From Phascolarctos cinereus (lineage: Eukaryota; Chordata; Mammalia; Diprotodontia; Phascolarctidae), in contig NW_018344252.1 in NCBI RefSeq assembly GCF_002099425.1, positions 2,046,001 through 2,110,000 on the forward strand: a DNA stretch of 64,000 bases. Reading direction: 5' to 3'. Below the pieces are notes generated by a model that saw only the letters and a program-made list of their open reading frames with translations, was not told the DNA's origin and did not search any database. This document shows positions 1 to 11,479 of the stretch, piece by piece. A program made the translations under genes and the position numbers. The first letter of the stretch is position 1, and every line of letters begins with the position of its first letter.

Positions 1-205
1 AACCTGGGGCAAATCCTGACTCAGACATTTCATAGCTGGGTGCCACTAGGCAAATCACTTTACCTCCGTCTCAGTTTCCTCATCTGTAAAATGGGGATAA
101 TAATAGCACCTATGAGGATCAAATGAGGTAATATTGATAAATTGCTTTGTACATCATGAAAGCTAATTTACAGTAATAATAATAGATGCTAGTTGTTAAT
201 TTGTA
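1..205 (+). repeat. MIR-type CORE-SINE
   Basis: The stretch contains the sense MIR core, with the signature cctcatctgtaaaatgggg followed by aataatagcacctatgaggatcaa. It is cut by the window start. Confidence 0.75.
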
Positions 206-1040
206 ATTTAAACAATAATGGTGGCTATTATTGCAATTATTATTCTGTTCATATCATTTCCCCTAGTGGAATGTCAGCTCCTGGAGATAAAGGACTGTTT
301 CCTTTTTGTCTCAAAATCTCTCATTTATAATTAGTTCTGCTAACACACAGCCCACATCATTAGAACATGCATCCAGGATGTTTTATTTTTAAAAATGTTT
401 TTAAAGACATTTATTGAAGACTTAATCATAAAGAACTTTATTTCATTCATTGAACTAAAGAAACCAAAACTGAGGTAAACTTATTTTTAAATTAATAACT
501 AAATTTTACTTTTAAAATGCAAACAAAATGCAACACACTCTTTTTGCATGTGTGTGCATGTGAGACATATGTGTGTGTGTGTGTGGGACATAAGGGCATC
601 AGTATGCTGCTAACTGTACCCGGCTCACACTTTGAAGTTGAATATGCATTATTAAAGTTTTCTCTGTCACTTCCTTAAGTTTAGACAATCAATAAACCAA
701 GCAGTTAAGCCTTGATTTGTAACATTTGCTGATTTCTCAGGTCACACAGGAATTTCCCAATTAGTTCTTGAGAGCCAGTTATAGCTGCTCCAGTGTGCTC
801 CTGCATTCGGATGTTGCTCAGCATACCCAGCACACCCACCTATATCCTCAACACCTCTTACAATCCATTGCATACAGTAGGCACTCAAATCTGCTTCCTG
901 ATTGAGTCAGTCACCAACCTGGCCTTAGGCACTCAGAGCCTCTGATTCCAGACCTAGCATTCCTTCTAACACCCCAGGCTGCCCCTGGCACTGTGCTGTT
1001 TCATCCAAGCTACAGTGGTTTTGTTCATGTGAAGCTTTCC
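206..1040. other. Non-coding, mostly unassigned
   Basis: This is AT-rich sequence with no supportable gene. A short TG run lies near 567-585, and a possible L2 tail lies around 840-915 (catacagtaggcactcaa). Confidence 0.5.
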
Positions 1041-1640
1041 AATTTGGTGCAACTAAAATACTTGTTTCCTCTTTTATGGTCTCCTCTAATCTTTGTTTGG
1101 TTAAGAATTATTCCCCAACCAGAGTGGTGAAAGACAACCAGTCTCATTCTCTTGTAACTTTAGTAAAGTTGAGTATCCATTGTAAGGTGGTGGTATGATA
1201 TGATGTGAGATACTAGTTAAATGAAAAGTTCTTCAAATGGCTTTCTACTTCTCCTGTAAGTTCTTGACAAACAGGGAGTCCTTCCCCCAAACACTTTATG
1301 TTTTTAGACTTTTTGAACCCTGGGCTATCGAATTTAATTTTTCCTGATTCTTCCTTGCCTGGTCTGTTTCATTGATCTTTTCTGTTTCTCAATCAGTACC
1401 AAAAAATTGTGATGATTTCTGCCTTAAGATATAATGTGAAAGCTGGAAGTACAAATCTCTTCAATCCTCTTTTCCTCCTTTACATTATTTCCTCTGAGAT
1501 TCCAGACATTTCTATTCCTTCAAAGATTTGGTTTTGGTTTGTAAAGTTCTGTATTTCCTTGGTACTTTTGTATAGCATGAAATCTCCAAGTTCATTTAAG
1601 TTAATCACTTTTATTGTATTAATATGATCAATGAATGTCC
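1041..1640 (-). repeat. L1 LINE fragment, antisense
   Basis: The order of T-rich blocks (ttgatcttttctgtttctcaa, then atttgccttaagatataatg-like text) matches the reverse complement of the 3' part of mammalian L1 ORF2. It is diverged and has no open frame of note. The first 250 bases are assigned less surely. Confidence 0.5.
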
Positions 1641-1680
1641 TTCCCATTGCTTGTCATGTTTTTTTTACTTTTCTACTTGT

Positions 1681-1695
1681 TGTTACACACACATG

Positions 1696-1727
<32 letters not shown>

Positions 1728-1735
1728 TATATATT
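1681..1735. repeat. (CA)n / (TA)n microsatellite
   Basis: An acac run is followed by atatat, at 1684-1733. Confidence 0.85.
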
Positions 1736-2019
1736 TAACCATTATCTTCATTTAGAAACAAGTTCAGAGAACCTCTCCTACCCAGTGAGCCATCCTATGT
1801 AACAGAGAATAATAATGAAATGGGAAGAAAAGTTTCACAAAATTAGCTAATATATTAGCCAAGTCTGATAGTATATACAGTATTCCACACCTATAGTTCT
1901 TCATTTCTTCAATGAAAAGTGAGAATCATGTCTATTTTCTAGGGACAACAGCAACAGTGATGATAGTGACAATGATAAGAGGAATGGTAGTAGTAGGAGC
2001 AGTAGCAGCAGCAGTAACA

Positions 2020-2275
2020 GTAACTAACTTTTATATAGCTTGTTAAGACTGGTAAAAACCTTTACTTAGATAATATCATTTGATCCTCATAAGACACTGT
2101 GATGGTAGGGCCTGATACTGTATCCATTTTACAGATGAGGAAACTGAGGCCAAGTGGTTGTGACTAACAGGACCATAGAGCTAGTAAGTATCTGAGGTGG
2201 GATATGAATACATATCTTTCCACTGTCACATTCATGACTCTATTTATAACACCAACCTGCCTCTCTTTAACATGA
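2020..2275 (-). repeat. MIR-type CORE-SINE, antisense
   Basis: It contains cattttacagatgaggaaac, then tgaggc and agctagtaagtatctgagg, in antisense order. An imperfect AGCAGC/AGTAGT patch precedes it (about 1985-2020). Confidence 0.75.
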
Positions 2276-2319
2276 GGACCAACTTTGTCCTAATTAAACA
2301 GTGCTCATTTTAATTATTT

Positions 2320-3205
2320 TCTGCTTCCTATTCATATTATTGTAGTCATTTAGTAGATTCTTTCCTGGTCCTCCTCACCTCACTTTACATCTGTTCATAC
2401 AAGTCTTCTCATATTTTTGTCAACTCATGTGATACATTGTTTCTAATGACACAATAACATTACATTATATCCCTTTACCTTCATTTGTTTGGTCACTCCC
2501 CAATTGATGTCTATCTGCCTTATTTCCATGTTTCATTTTTGTTATGAGAAACCATCTTGGGGGTATATGCCAAGCACTGGGATCTCTGGATCAGAGAGGA
2601 CAAGGGAATAACCGTTTATATAATGCCTGCTATGTGCTAAGCTAAGTTTTTCTTCTTGTTTTTAAACAAATATTGTTTCATTTGATCTTCCAAACAACCT
2701 TGAGAAGTAGATAGCATTATTATCCCCATTTTACAGTTGAAGAAACTGAGGCAAGGAGCTATTAAGCAATTTGCCAGGATTACACAGTTAAGATGGATTT
2801 GAGGCTGGATTTGAATCAAGTCTTTCTGATTCCAGGACCGGTGCCCTATCCATTGTGCTACCAATTAAATTATTGTTTTTTAAATTCATAATTCCAAAGT
2901 GCTTTCCAGCATGGCTAGACTAATTCACAACTCTACCAATAATGTATTTGTGTACCTGTCCTACCATAGGCACTCCATCTTGTATTATCTTTGCCAATCT
3001 GGGGGCATAAGCTACAATCTTAATGTTTTGATTTGCACTTCTCTTATTATTACTGATTTAGAGTCATCTTTTCATGGCTGTTAACAGATTGTAGTTCCCC
3101 TGAAAACCATTTGCTCATCTCCTGTGACCTCTTATCCATTGGAGAGTGTCTCTTGGTCTCATATATTTGTGTTCTTTCGCTACATATCTCACATGTCAAA
3201 ACTTT
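2320..3205 (-). repeat. L1 3' region, antisense, interrupted by a SINE
   Basis: Segments 2320-2600 and 2870-3205 follow the reverse complement of the marsupial L1 3' end. Recognisable words are ccccaattgatg, gatctctggatca, cagcatggctagac and attcacaactctaccaataa. A MIR-like SINE at about 2605-2868 splits it. Confidence 0.65.
2605..2868 (-). repeat. CORE-SINE (MIR/MAR1-like), antisense
   Basis: It carries the reverse MIR core (ccccattttacagttgaaga) and ends in a marsupial-type head (gtgccctatccattgtgcta). It is inserted in the L1 fragment. Confidence 0.75.
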
Positions 3206-3630
3206 ATTAAGACAAGTCAAGAAGCGTGTATTAAGCACTTACTACGGGTCAGGCACTGTGTTAAAGCCCTGGCGATGCAAAGAAAGACAAAAACAATCTG
3301 TACCTTCAAGGAACTCACAGTGTAATGGAGAAGAGGACTTTCAAACAAGTGTGTCCGGACAAACTATGACACAGTCATTCAGTTGTGTCCGACTTTTTGT
3401 TTACCCCGCGGACCACAGCGCACCAGATCCTTCTGTCCTTCGCTGTCTCTCAAAGTCTTTTCAAGCTCGCGTCTGTTGTTTCCTTAACACAAACTAGAGA
3501 GAGGACAGATTGGAGACTATCACAGAAGGAAGGTAATAGTATTGAGGAGGACTGGGAAAGGCTTCTTCTAGAGGGGACAATTGTAGTTGGCACTTGAAGG
3601 AAGCTAGAGAAATCAGGATATGGAAGTAAC
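3206..3630 (+). repeat. Marsupial interspersed repeat (tattaagcacttactac family)
   Basis: This recurrent family starts with tattaagcacttact...ggcactgtgttaaa and runs on through tcaaggaactcacagtgtaa and gggaaaggcttcttctagag. Other copies lie at 14290, 29568, 54763 and 59218. I recognise the family but will not assign a name. It is split by an RTE-like piece at about 3366-3485. Confidence 0.6.
3366..3485 (-). repeat. RTE/BovB-like LINE 3' fragment, nested
   Basis: The words gttgtgtccgactttttgtt and ccagatccttctgtcc match the reverse complement of BovB/RTE 3' ends (which read ...gagtcggacacgac). It keeps several CpGs (ccccgcgg, cacagcgcac, gctcgcgt), unlike the surrounding DNA. Confidence 0.65.
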
Positions 3631-3639
3631 ATTTGATGC

Positions 3640-5410
3640 ATTGTTTCCTCATTCGAGCAGCTTGCTTTGGTTTTTCCTCTGCATTTCTGCAAGCTCATTA
3701 TTGCAATTAGATTCTAATTTTTATATGGCCTTTTCTCATTTGCTAAACAACTCTACCCCAAGCCATAACTGTGAAGGTTCCTGATTTGATTTTCTTCTAA
3801 TTTTCTTTTATTAATACTGTGACCCTTAATATTTATATCAAATATCCATTTTGAGCATGTGTGGTATAAAATATTTGTCTATACCTAATTTATGTCAATC
3901 TGCTTCCCATTGTTTTCAGCAGGTCTTGCTAAATTAGGAATTTCTCACCTTGATAATTATGATTTTGAGTTTAACAAATATGGTTTATGAAATTCAATGA
4001 TTCTTCCTTATGTAGTCTGTTCTAGTGATTTATTGTCTATTTTTTAAACTAGTAACAAATAGCTTAGGTGATTACTACTTTATAATATAACCTGATTTTT
4101 CATCATTTCTCATGAGATCTAGATTTTTTTTCCTTCTATATGCATTTTGTTATTGATTTTTTAGGACTATGGAGTATGCCCTCAGTAGTTTGATTGATAT
4201 CTCATGAAATCAGTAAATTAATTTACATGATAGCATTGTATTTACTATATTAGTATGCCCCAATCATTAGCAAATTGATCCTTCTACTTAAAACAAAAAT
4301 AAAGAATGTTTCATAATTATATAGCTTGAGTGTGCCTTGGTAAATTGATTTCCAAACATTTGCGCATTTATAGTTATTTCAAATGGGATTTCCCTTTTAG
4401 TTATTTTCTCCTGAATTTTATTATTTCTATGTAAAAATGCATTGAATGCTTATTGCCCAGATTTCAACATGTACTTGGAAGGAACCTTTGTAGAGCTTGG
4501 TTATCCATCTGTCTATCTTGGGCAGGTAGTGCAGATGGATAAGTGGTGGAGCCTGGAATTGGCCAAGAGGGGAGTGGGCTGGACTGTCTTTGGGAATGGC
4601 AAAGCTCTTCTACATCCTCAGCTTCTTATGAAAGCAAATATTCTCCTATTTCATAGGAACATCCTACAAGTGTTTCTGTATGGTGATGAGACCACCTCCA
4701 AATAATCACAAAAGGCAGTAGAAAGTCAGGCGGTAGGTGTGAGCAGGCTCTGCTGTGTAACCATTCAGCAACTTTGAAGAGTAGGAGTTTGAGATTCCAT
4801 CAGTCATCTGTTGTAAGAGAAGAAGATGGGTTGGTCATGTGGCAATAATGAGGAGAGACAGATGGACACCCAGAGTGCATGAGTGGTACCCATTTAGCAG
4901 TGGGAGAAAGAGAGAAAGACCTTTAGTACTTTGGGTGGACTCTCAGTGGTAAACTTATGGGGTAGGGAGAGGCATGGAAAAGAGTCACACAGGATGGGCA
5001 GGATTGGATGGACTTCACTGGGCATCACTGAAGGGGACCTCTTGCAGCAATGAGATCGTAAATCCACTGGAATATTTGGATGTATAGAAATGCTAGCAAT
5101 TCTCTGGACTTATTTTGTGTACTGATGATCTCAATTAGTTTCTTTGTTGATTCTCTGCAGTTTTCTCCATAAATCTTCATGTCCTCAGCAAATAGGGATA
5201 ATTGTTTCTCCTCTTAGACAATGTTTATGCTTGTGATTTCTTTTTCTTTTCTCATGGCTGCCACTTGCATTTCTAAAACTATGTCAAAGAATAATGGGAT
5301 CATCTTTACTTTGCTCGTAGGTTACTTGGGAAAAGTTTCTAGCATTTCCCACTGGAAATAATGCTACCTTTTGGTTTTAGATAATTTTCTTTTTAAAAAT
5401 CACATTAACG
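3640..5410 (-). repeat. L1 ORF2-region fragments, antisense, split by an RTE copy
   Basis: Segments 3640-4450 and 5085-5410 read as reverse-complement L1, including tctccataaatcttcatgtc near 5165 and the block around 5285-5390. An RTE LINE piece in the opposite orientation sits between them. Confidence 0.6.
4455..5082 (+). repeat. RTE/BovB-like LINE ORF2 C-terminal fragment
   Basis: The + strand open segment 4442-4705 reads ...VYLGQVVQMDKWWSLELAKR, then VGWTVFGNGKALLHPQ, FHRNILQVFLYGDETTSK. This fits the RTE-clade reverse transcriptase C-terminal pattern YLG...(E/L)I..R...GW..F...L...VL..LLYG.ET. Further on, fragments resembling the RTE end (WVGHV...RDRWTP) appear at about 4820-4880, in other frames. 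It is a decayed, 5'-truncated LINE with no functional ORF. Confidence 0.7.
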
Positions 5411-6362
5411 TGATAATCCCTGCAGGGCTCACTTGTCCAACTTGCTGCTGCTGGCAGGTTATGTCCCCAGAAACAGAGGGGATACTGCTATAATTTTTAG
5501 GGTTCTAGGGGTAACCCTGTGGGTGGCCATTCATCTCAACCATAGATCACAAACCCCAACCAACCCCCAGTGTCCTTCCTTATAACAACCAGCCAGTGCA
5601 CTTAAATTCTCTAGTAAAGATGCTCATCTTAAGAACAGTAGTTACACCAACTTTCCTCTAAAAACAGGGACACGCTTTCTCATACAAACAACCAGAGTCC
5701 AGGAGGGAGGAAGACTGGCCATAAATTGGAAGTACAAATTATTTGTACTTTGGTGGTGTAGGAAGAAATATGGCTAAGGGAAGTCAGAGCTATGGAACAG
5801 TAGCATTTTGATGTCTTTTCTCTCTGCGCACAGTCCTTCTGACATTCATTTGAGGGGCTACTGGGTGATAGACAAACTGCTGACTGTTCGGTTGGACTGC
5901 TTTGGTGTTTTTTTTTTTTTGCAAGAAATTGTGTCTCTGACAGACTGTCTGCTCAGCTGGGCTGTCTCCTTCTAGGAGTAGTACCTTGGCTGGATAAGTC
6001 CATCTGCTACTGGCCACTTCATGAGTGTCTGTGCTGGTTCCTTCACAGGCTGTGCTGCCAGACTGGTCCTCTAGTCCAGTGGCTGGAGATGGGTGAGCTG
6101 CTGAGCAGTCTGTGCTGGCCAGGACCGGGCAAGCTGCTCTGCTTCTAGGCAGTAGCTGCTGGACGGTCTCTGGCAGGTCAGTGGCACTGCTGCTAGACCA
6201 GGGCTGTCTGATGGTGGGAAGGATCAGCAGAAGCCTCAGATGTGGACTCGTTTGTTGCCTCTGGGCAGGAGATGGGATAGGGCTTACTTTCCAATTTTAC
6301 AAATCTTTTCTGGCCCCAAACCCTCTTTTTTCAATCACCTGCCCCACCTTACCTTGAATTGA
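5411..6362. other. Unassigned insert-like block
   Basis: About 950 bases lie between antisense L1 and a SINE. The sequence has many ctgctg/gtctg words from 5990 to 6250 and a T12 run near 5910. There is no supportable ORF or recognised repeat. It could be an unrecognised element, possibly LTR-like. Confidence 0.35.
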
Positions 6363-6363
6363 A

Positions 6364-6580
6364 GTAGTGGCAGCTAGGTGGCACCATTGAGGCATAGAGC
6401 ACCGGACTTGGAGTCAGGAGTTCAAATCCAGACTCAGACACTTAGTAGCTGTGTGACTGTGGGCAAGTCACTTAACACCCCCTTGCCTCAGTTTTTTCAT
6501 CTGAAAAATGGGGAAAATAATAGCACCCAGCCACATACTAAGTCCTATATGAATGTTAGCTATTGTTATTTTTATTGTGA
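6364..6580 (+). repeat. CORE-SINE, sense, followed by (GAT)n
   Basis: The head ggcagctaggtggcacc and tRNA-like part gagttcaaatcc are followed by cttagtagctgtgtgac and the MIR core. A (GAT)n run follows at about 6577-6630. Confidence 0.85.
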
Positions 6581-6630
6581 TGATAATGATGATGATGATG
6601 ATGATGATGATGATGGTGATGGTGATGATC
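6577..6630. repeat. (GAT)n microsatellite
   Basis: A tandem gatgatgat run, with gatggt variants, sits at the 3' end of a SINE. Confidence 0.85.
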
Positions 6631-6899
6631 TCCACTCAAATCCACCTATGAGAATCCTATAGAAGTGAGTGGCTAGAGATAAGGCCATTTGTCTTACTGG
6701 CTTTATCATATGCAATTGAGGCATTTAAGCCTCCCAGCATCTTTAGGCCCCTGTTTTACGTGTCAAAGTCTCTTACATCCCTGCATACCTTTAGCTAGGG
6801 CTGAAATCCACATGGGGCACCCTCTCCCACCCATTTCAAAACTTCACCTTTTTTTTTACGCCTTTTCAAAGGCCTTTCAGTTGCTGTTGATATAATCAC

Positions 6900-7615
6900 A
6901 GTGGGGCTTTTTTGGTTTGGTATTGAATGTGATTGATTCTGTTAATTGTTTTTCCAGTGTTGCTGCTTTCTGTTTGGAATGTAATTGATTATATTAATTG
7001 TTTTCCCAATGTTGAATTGTTCTCTTATCCTTGGTATAAATGCCACTTGATCTTAGCGAATAATGTTTGGGCAGCATCGTTGCTGCCTTGTGAAGAGAGT
7101 TTTATTTAAAATGTTTGGATTAATATCCATTAGTGAGATTGCCCCTTTCCTTGCTTTAGCCTGCACTAATTCAGGTATTAGGGCTATATTTGTCTCATAA
7201 GTGGAATCAGGGAGGGCTTTTTCATTTTCATTTTTTTTTCTAGAATGACATCCATTCATGATAAAAAGCTTGCTACAGTTCTTCTGTAAATGCATCTGGA
7301 ACCAGTGTTGCTTGTCTCTATTCCCACTGACTATTTCCTTTATATCCAGTGTAATTTCATTTTCTTTTTTGACTAGGCAATGGAGTTAAGTGACTTGACC
7401 AGGGTCACATAGCTAGTAAGTGTTATGTGTCTGAGGCTGGATTTGAACTCAGGTCCTGCTGAATCCAGGCCCGGTGCTCTATCCACTGCACTACCTAGCT
7501 GCCCCTGCAATTTCATTTTTTGAGACTGTGTTTTAAGATCTCTATTTCACGTTCCAGGAATTTGGGTATTTCATCTGAAGTCCTAATTGTTGCATCTTGT
7601 GGCGTATTCTCAGTC
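6900..7615 (-). repeat. L1 ORF2 fragment, antisense, split by a SINE
   Basis: Segments 6900-7352 and 7520-7615 follow reverse-complement L1 (aatatccattagtgagattg; gtaaatgcatctggaacca). The SINE at 7364-7508 interrupts it. Confidence 0.6.
7364..7508 (-). repeat. Marsupial CORE-SINE (MAR1-like), antisense, with target duplication
   Basis: It reads aggcaatggagttaagtgac through to cactacctagctgcccc, the reverse of the ...ctaggtg... head. The 11-base direct repeat aatttcatttt flanks it at 7353-7363 and 7509-7519, consistent with L1-type target-site duplication. Confidence 0.85.
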
Positions 7616-7799
7616 CTCGCCCTTCTGTGATATCTGAAATGTAGTCCAGCCTCTCCTCCTAGTCATTCTCTCTTCTCTAGGTTTTCATGGCATTGTTCTC
7701 TTCTTAGCTGCATGCCTCTTTCTTCTCAGTCTCCTTTTCTGGACTGTTGCCCGTGCCACAGCTGCTGATTTTACAGCAGGATCTGTCCTAGGTCTTCTT

Positions 7800-8419
7800 C
7801 CTTACTTTCCCTGTCTCAGCTTTTTCTTCTAGTGATCTCATCATCTCACATTGTCCTTGGTTCCTCAGGCTCCCACCCAACACATTCAGTGTCAGCTCTA
7901 GTCATTTTCCCTCCACAACATCTCTTGTATCTGTCTCTACTCACCAGGATCACCCTAGTTCAGGTCCTCATCACCTCTGATTTAATCTCTTGTGATGGCT
8001 TTCCAATTTCCCACCCTACCTCAAGTGACTCCCCACTCCAATTCAATCTTCAACACCACTGCTAAAAGAATATTTTTTGTACTGATGATTTCCCCTCACT
8101 CTCCTACTCAATATATTTCAATGGCTCCCTATTTCCTGTGGGATAAAATGCAAATTCCCTGGTTTGATTTCAAGGACCTTCATAATCTGGTCCCATCCTA
8201 CTTATCAGTCCTTACTCTGCATTATTACCCTTTTCTGACTCTATGATCTTACTGATTTGCTGATCTCTGTCCACGACACTCAATGCCTAATCTCTGTACT
8301 TTGGTCATGCCCCAGATGTAGAATGTGTTCTTCCCTTCTCCCCATCCCTTAGAATCATCAGTTTCCTTCAAGGCTCATTTTCTATATGAAGTCATTTCTG
8401 GTCTTCCCCCCAGTTATGA

Positions 8420-8498
<79 letters not shown>

Positions 8499-8695
8499 CC
8501 ACCCCGATTATTTCCTGTCAATTTTATATATAATGTGTATGTAACTAAATATATACATGTGTCCTGTGGCTGGATTGTGAACTGCTTATGAGCAGGCACC
8601 ATGTCACATTTCTCTTTGTGACTTGAGGATTTTCCATAGTTCCCAACATATTTTTCCTGCTCAGTGAATGCTTGTTGACTGATGAATTGATTAAT
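7800..8695 (+). repeat. L2 LINE 3' part, sense, containing a (TC)n tract
   Basis: Recognisable L2 words are tcctgtgggataaaatgcaa, ttcaaggaccttcataatct, cttccttcaaggctcatttt and the tail ctgctcagtgaatgcttgttg. No open frame is preserved. Confidence 0.7.
8423..8493. repeat. (TC)n microsatellite
   Basis: About 35 uninterrupted TC units lie inside the L2 copy. Confidence 0.97.
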
Positions 8696-8724
8696 TTTTT
8701 AAATTATCTATTTCTTTTATATTT

Positions 8725-9125
8725 CAAGAATTTTTCTGGAACAAAATGTCAAGAATATAAAGGGAAACAATGGAAAAACCTATGAAGATGAGGAACCTAG
8801 CACTGCCAGATCTCACCCTATACTATCAAGCAGAAATCATCCAAACATTTTGGTGCTAGATAAGCAACAGAGTGAGTGATTAATGGAATAGATTAGGTAC
8901 ACAAAATGCAGAAGCGGCCAAGCAAACTAATATTGGCTTTGATAAATCCAAAGGTCCCAGCTATAGCAGCAAGAACTCAGTATTTGACAAAAACTGCTGG
9001 GAAAACAAGAAAGTATTCTGGCAGAAACTCAGACCAACATCTCTTTTCTTTATTATGAGTTTGAAAAACATGACCATTTCCCTATCCAAAGAACATGAAC
9101 AAGAATCTGGGAACTTTCAGTAAGC
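8725..9125 (+). repeat. L1 ORF2 fragment, sense
   Basis: cctagcactgccagatctca, ggaatagattaggtacacaa and gacaaaaactgctgggaaaa correspond to the late ORF2 region of L1. Its 3' continuation is at 10086. Confidence 0.7.
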
Positions 9126-9184
9126 ACTACTCTCTTTCAATTTGAAATCAAACGTATCAGTGCTGATACTTCTCTGCTTAGCTG

Positions 9185-9780
9185 TGGCCCTTTTAGAATT
9201 TCTTTCTGCTCTCCTTTGTTTTGTTTTGTTTTTTTTAAATGAGTCACAGCCAAGTCTTATGTTTCTTCTTCCTTTTTCTTAGTATCATTATCATTATCCC
9301 TATACCCCAAACCCTCAAACCACCAAAAAACTCTTATTTGTAACAAATAAATGTAGTCACACAAAATGAATCCACACATTGACCTCATCTGAAAACGCAT
9401 GTCTCGTTCTACACCCTTAGTGTCTCATCTCTCTGTGAAGAGGTTAAAACGTGCCATGTTAGCAGTCATCTGAAGTCATGATGAATAATCACCTGGATCA
9501 CCTTTCTGAAATCTTTCACAATATTTGAGTTCACAATGTTGTAGTCATCATATAAATTATTCTTGATTCTCTTCTCATGTCATTCCACATTATTTTGAAC
9601 AAATCCTTCTGGATTTCTGTGAATCTTTTTCCTTTCATAATTTTTATGGCATAAAAAATTACATTGTAATAAAACATATTTTTTTCAACCATTTTGCAAC
9701 TGATAGTCATCTGCTTTGTTTCCAGATGTTAATATTAAGTGCTAGTGTAAATATTTTCATTGGGCTTATGATTCTTTTCC
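9185..9780 (-). repeat. L1 3' end / 3' UTR, antisense
   Basis: The text matches the reverse complement of the marsupial L1 3' UTR type also seen at 19150. It lies between the two sense L1 segments, so the locus is nested. Confidence 0.5.
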
Positions 9781-10085
9781 CTCTTTCCTTGTGTAATGAT
9801 AATTTGATACCTCCCATTAAAATTAATCACCATTTACTCATTTTATTATTATTTGATTGGTATCAGTGCCTATTTTAGTGAATTAAGTAGGATAGGATCA
9901 AGTTTAAGTTACTTGTGTATTGTTAGTATTATTAGGACCAAATAACCTCTCATATATTACTGGTATTGTTATAATGTACATTATATATCAATCGGGTTAT
10001 TATTGGTTATAGGATATATTTGTAGTTGTTAGAGAAAAGCACATTATATAGAGAAAACTGAGTCAGATTTGTAAGAACACAATTC
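9781..10085. other. AT-rich, unassigned
   Basis: Nothing recognisable was seen; the sequence is very AT-rich with ttattatt words. Confidence 0.5.
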
Positions 10086-10965
10086 ATTCCCCAATCAATA
10101 ATTGATAGAAGGATATAAACAGGCAGTTTTCAGATGAAGAAATCAAAACTATCTATAGACATATGAAAAAAATGTTCTAAATAATCATTGATTAGAGAAA
10201 TGCAAATTAAAACAACTCTGAGGTACCACTTCATACTTATTAGATTGTCTAATATGATAGAAAAGGACAATGATAAATATTTGAGAGGATGTGGGAATAT
10301 TGTGACACTAATGCATTGTTGGTGGAGTTGTGAATTGATCCATCTGTTCTGGAGAATGATTTGGAACTATGCCCAAGGAGCTATAAAACTGGGCATACCT
10401 TTTGACCCAGCAATACCAGTACTAGGTCCATATCCCAAAACAGATTTTTTTTTTAAAAAAGGAAAAGGAGCTATTTGTACAAAGGCATTTATAGCAGCTC
10501 TTTTTGTAGTGGCCAAGAATTGGAAATGGAGAGGAAGCCCATCAGTTGGGGAATAGCTAAACAAGTTATGGTATATGATTATAACGGAATACTATTGAGC
10601 TATAAGAAATGAAGAACAGGATGTCAGAAAAACTTGGAAAGACTTACAAGAACTGATGCAAAGTGAAGTGAACAGAACCAGGAGAACATTGTACACAGTA
10701 ACAGCAATATTGTAGAATGATCCGCTGAATGACTTAGCTGTTCTCAGCAATACAAAAATCCAAGACAATTCCAAAGGATTTATGATGAAAATGGCTGTTC
10801 ACATCTGGAGAAAGAACTGATAGAGACCAAAGGTAGATGGAAGCATACTGTTTTTCACTTTTTTGTGGATTTTTTTTCTTTCGGTCTATTTCTTCTTTCA
10901 CAACATGATGAACATAGAAATACATTTTACATGATTGCACATCTGTAATCTACAACTCTATCACT
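10086..10965 (+). repeat. L1 ORF2 end and 3' UTR, sense
   Basis: gagaaatgcaaattaaaaca, gaggtaccacttcata, tgttggtggagttgtgaatt and tttgacccagcaataccagt are diagnostic of the L1 ORF2 3' end. The marsupial 3' UTR follows (gatgcaaagtgaagtgaaca). The partial open segment at 10188-10556 is a decayed ORF2 tail, not a host gene. Confidence 0.9.
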
Positions 10966-11214
10966 GCTCCCTGCTGACATTTCCCCTTGCCTACCACTTC
11001 CTTACTGTTCTCCAAAAGAAGAGGTGGTTAGTTTCTCAGGCAAACTGCTACTGAGGTGGCACGTGGAGTGACTCTTTCCAAGAAAAACCTGATAGAGTAT
11101 TAGCGATGAAAAAGTCTGCTGACATGGTGATTAAGATTAATAACTTATCAACCAATCACCTAGGCTTTGAGAGTTCAGGTTTGGTCTTATCTTGCTAAGG
11201 CATCTACTGAACTC

Positions 11215-11400
11215 CCTGAATACTTCCAGCTATGCTGCCCCCTCCCATCTTCCCAGCTTTCCTTTATGTATTGTCTTTTCCTTTTGGAATGTAAGTCCCT
11301 CGAGTTCAGGGACCTTAAGTTTATTTGTATCACCAGTACATAGGACAGTGCTTAGCACACAGTAAACACTTAAGATGCATTTCATTTACCTGGTTGGTTA
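11215..11400 (+). repeat. L2 LINE tail, sense
   Basis: It contains ggaatgtaagtccctcgagt and gcttagcacacagtaaacac, the L2 3' end signature. Confidence 0.7.
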
Positions 11401-11479
11401 GGCTTCCCAACATTTTATACATTGTGTAGTTATCTTGATTGGATTTTCTCTTTTCCTTCCCCTATTCTTTTTTTGGGAG

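Noticed and set aside
6364-6480. tRNA-like segments (gagttcaaatcc) as tRNA genes
   Set aside because: They are the tRNA-derived heads of SINEs; no intact cloverleaf is evident and the same text recurs with SINE cores attached.
10188-10556. ORF of 122 codons as a host gene
   Set aside because: It is the decayed C-terminal part of L1 ORF2.
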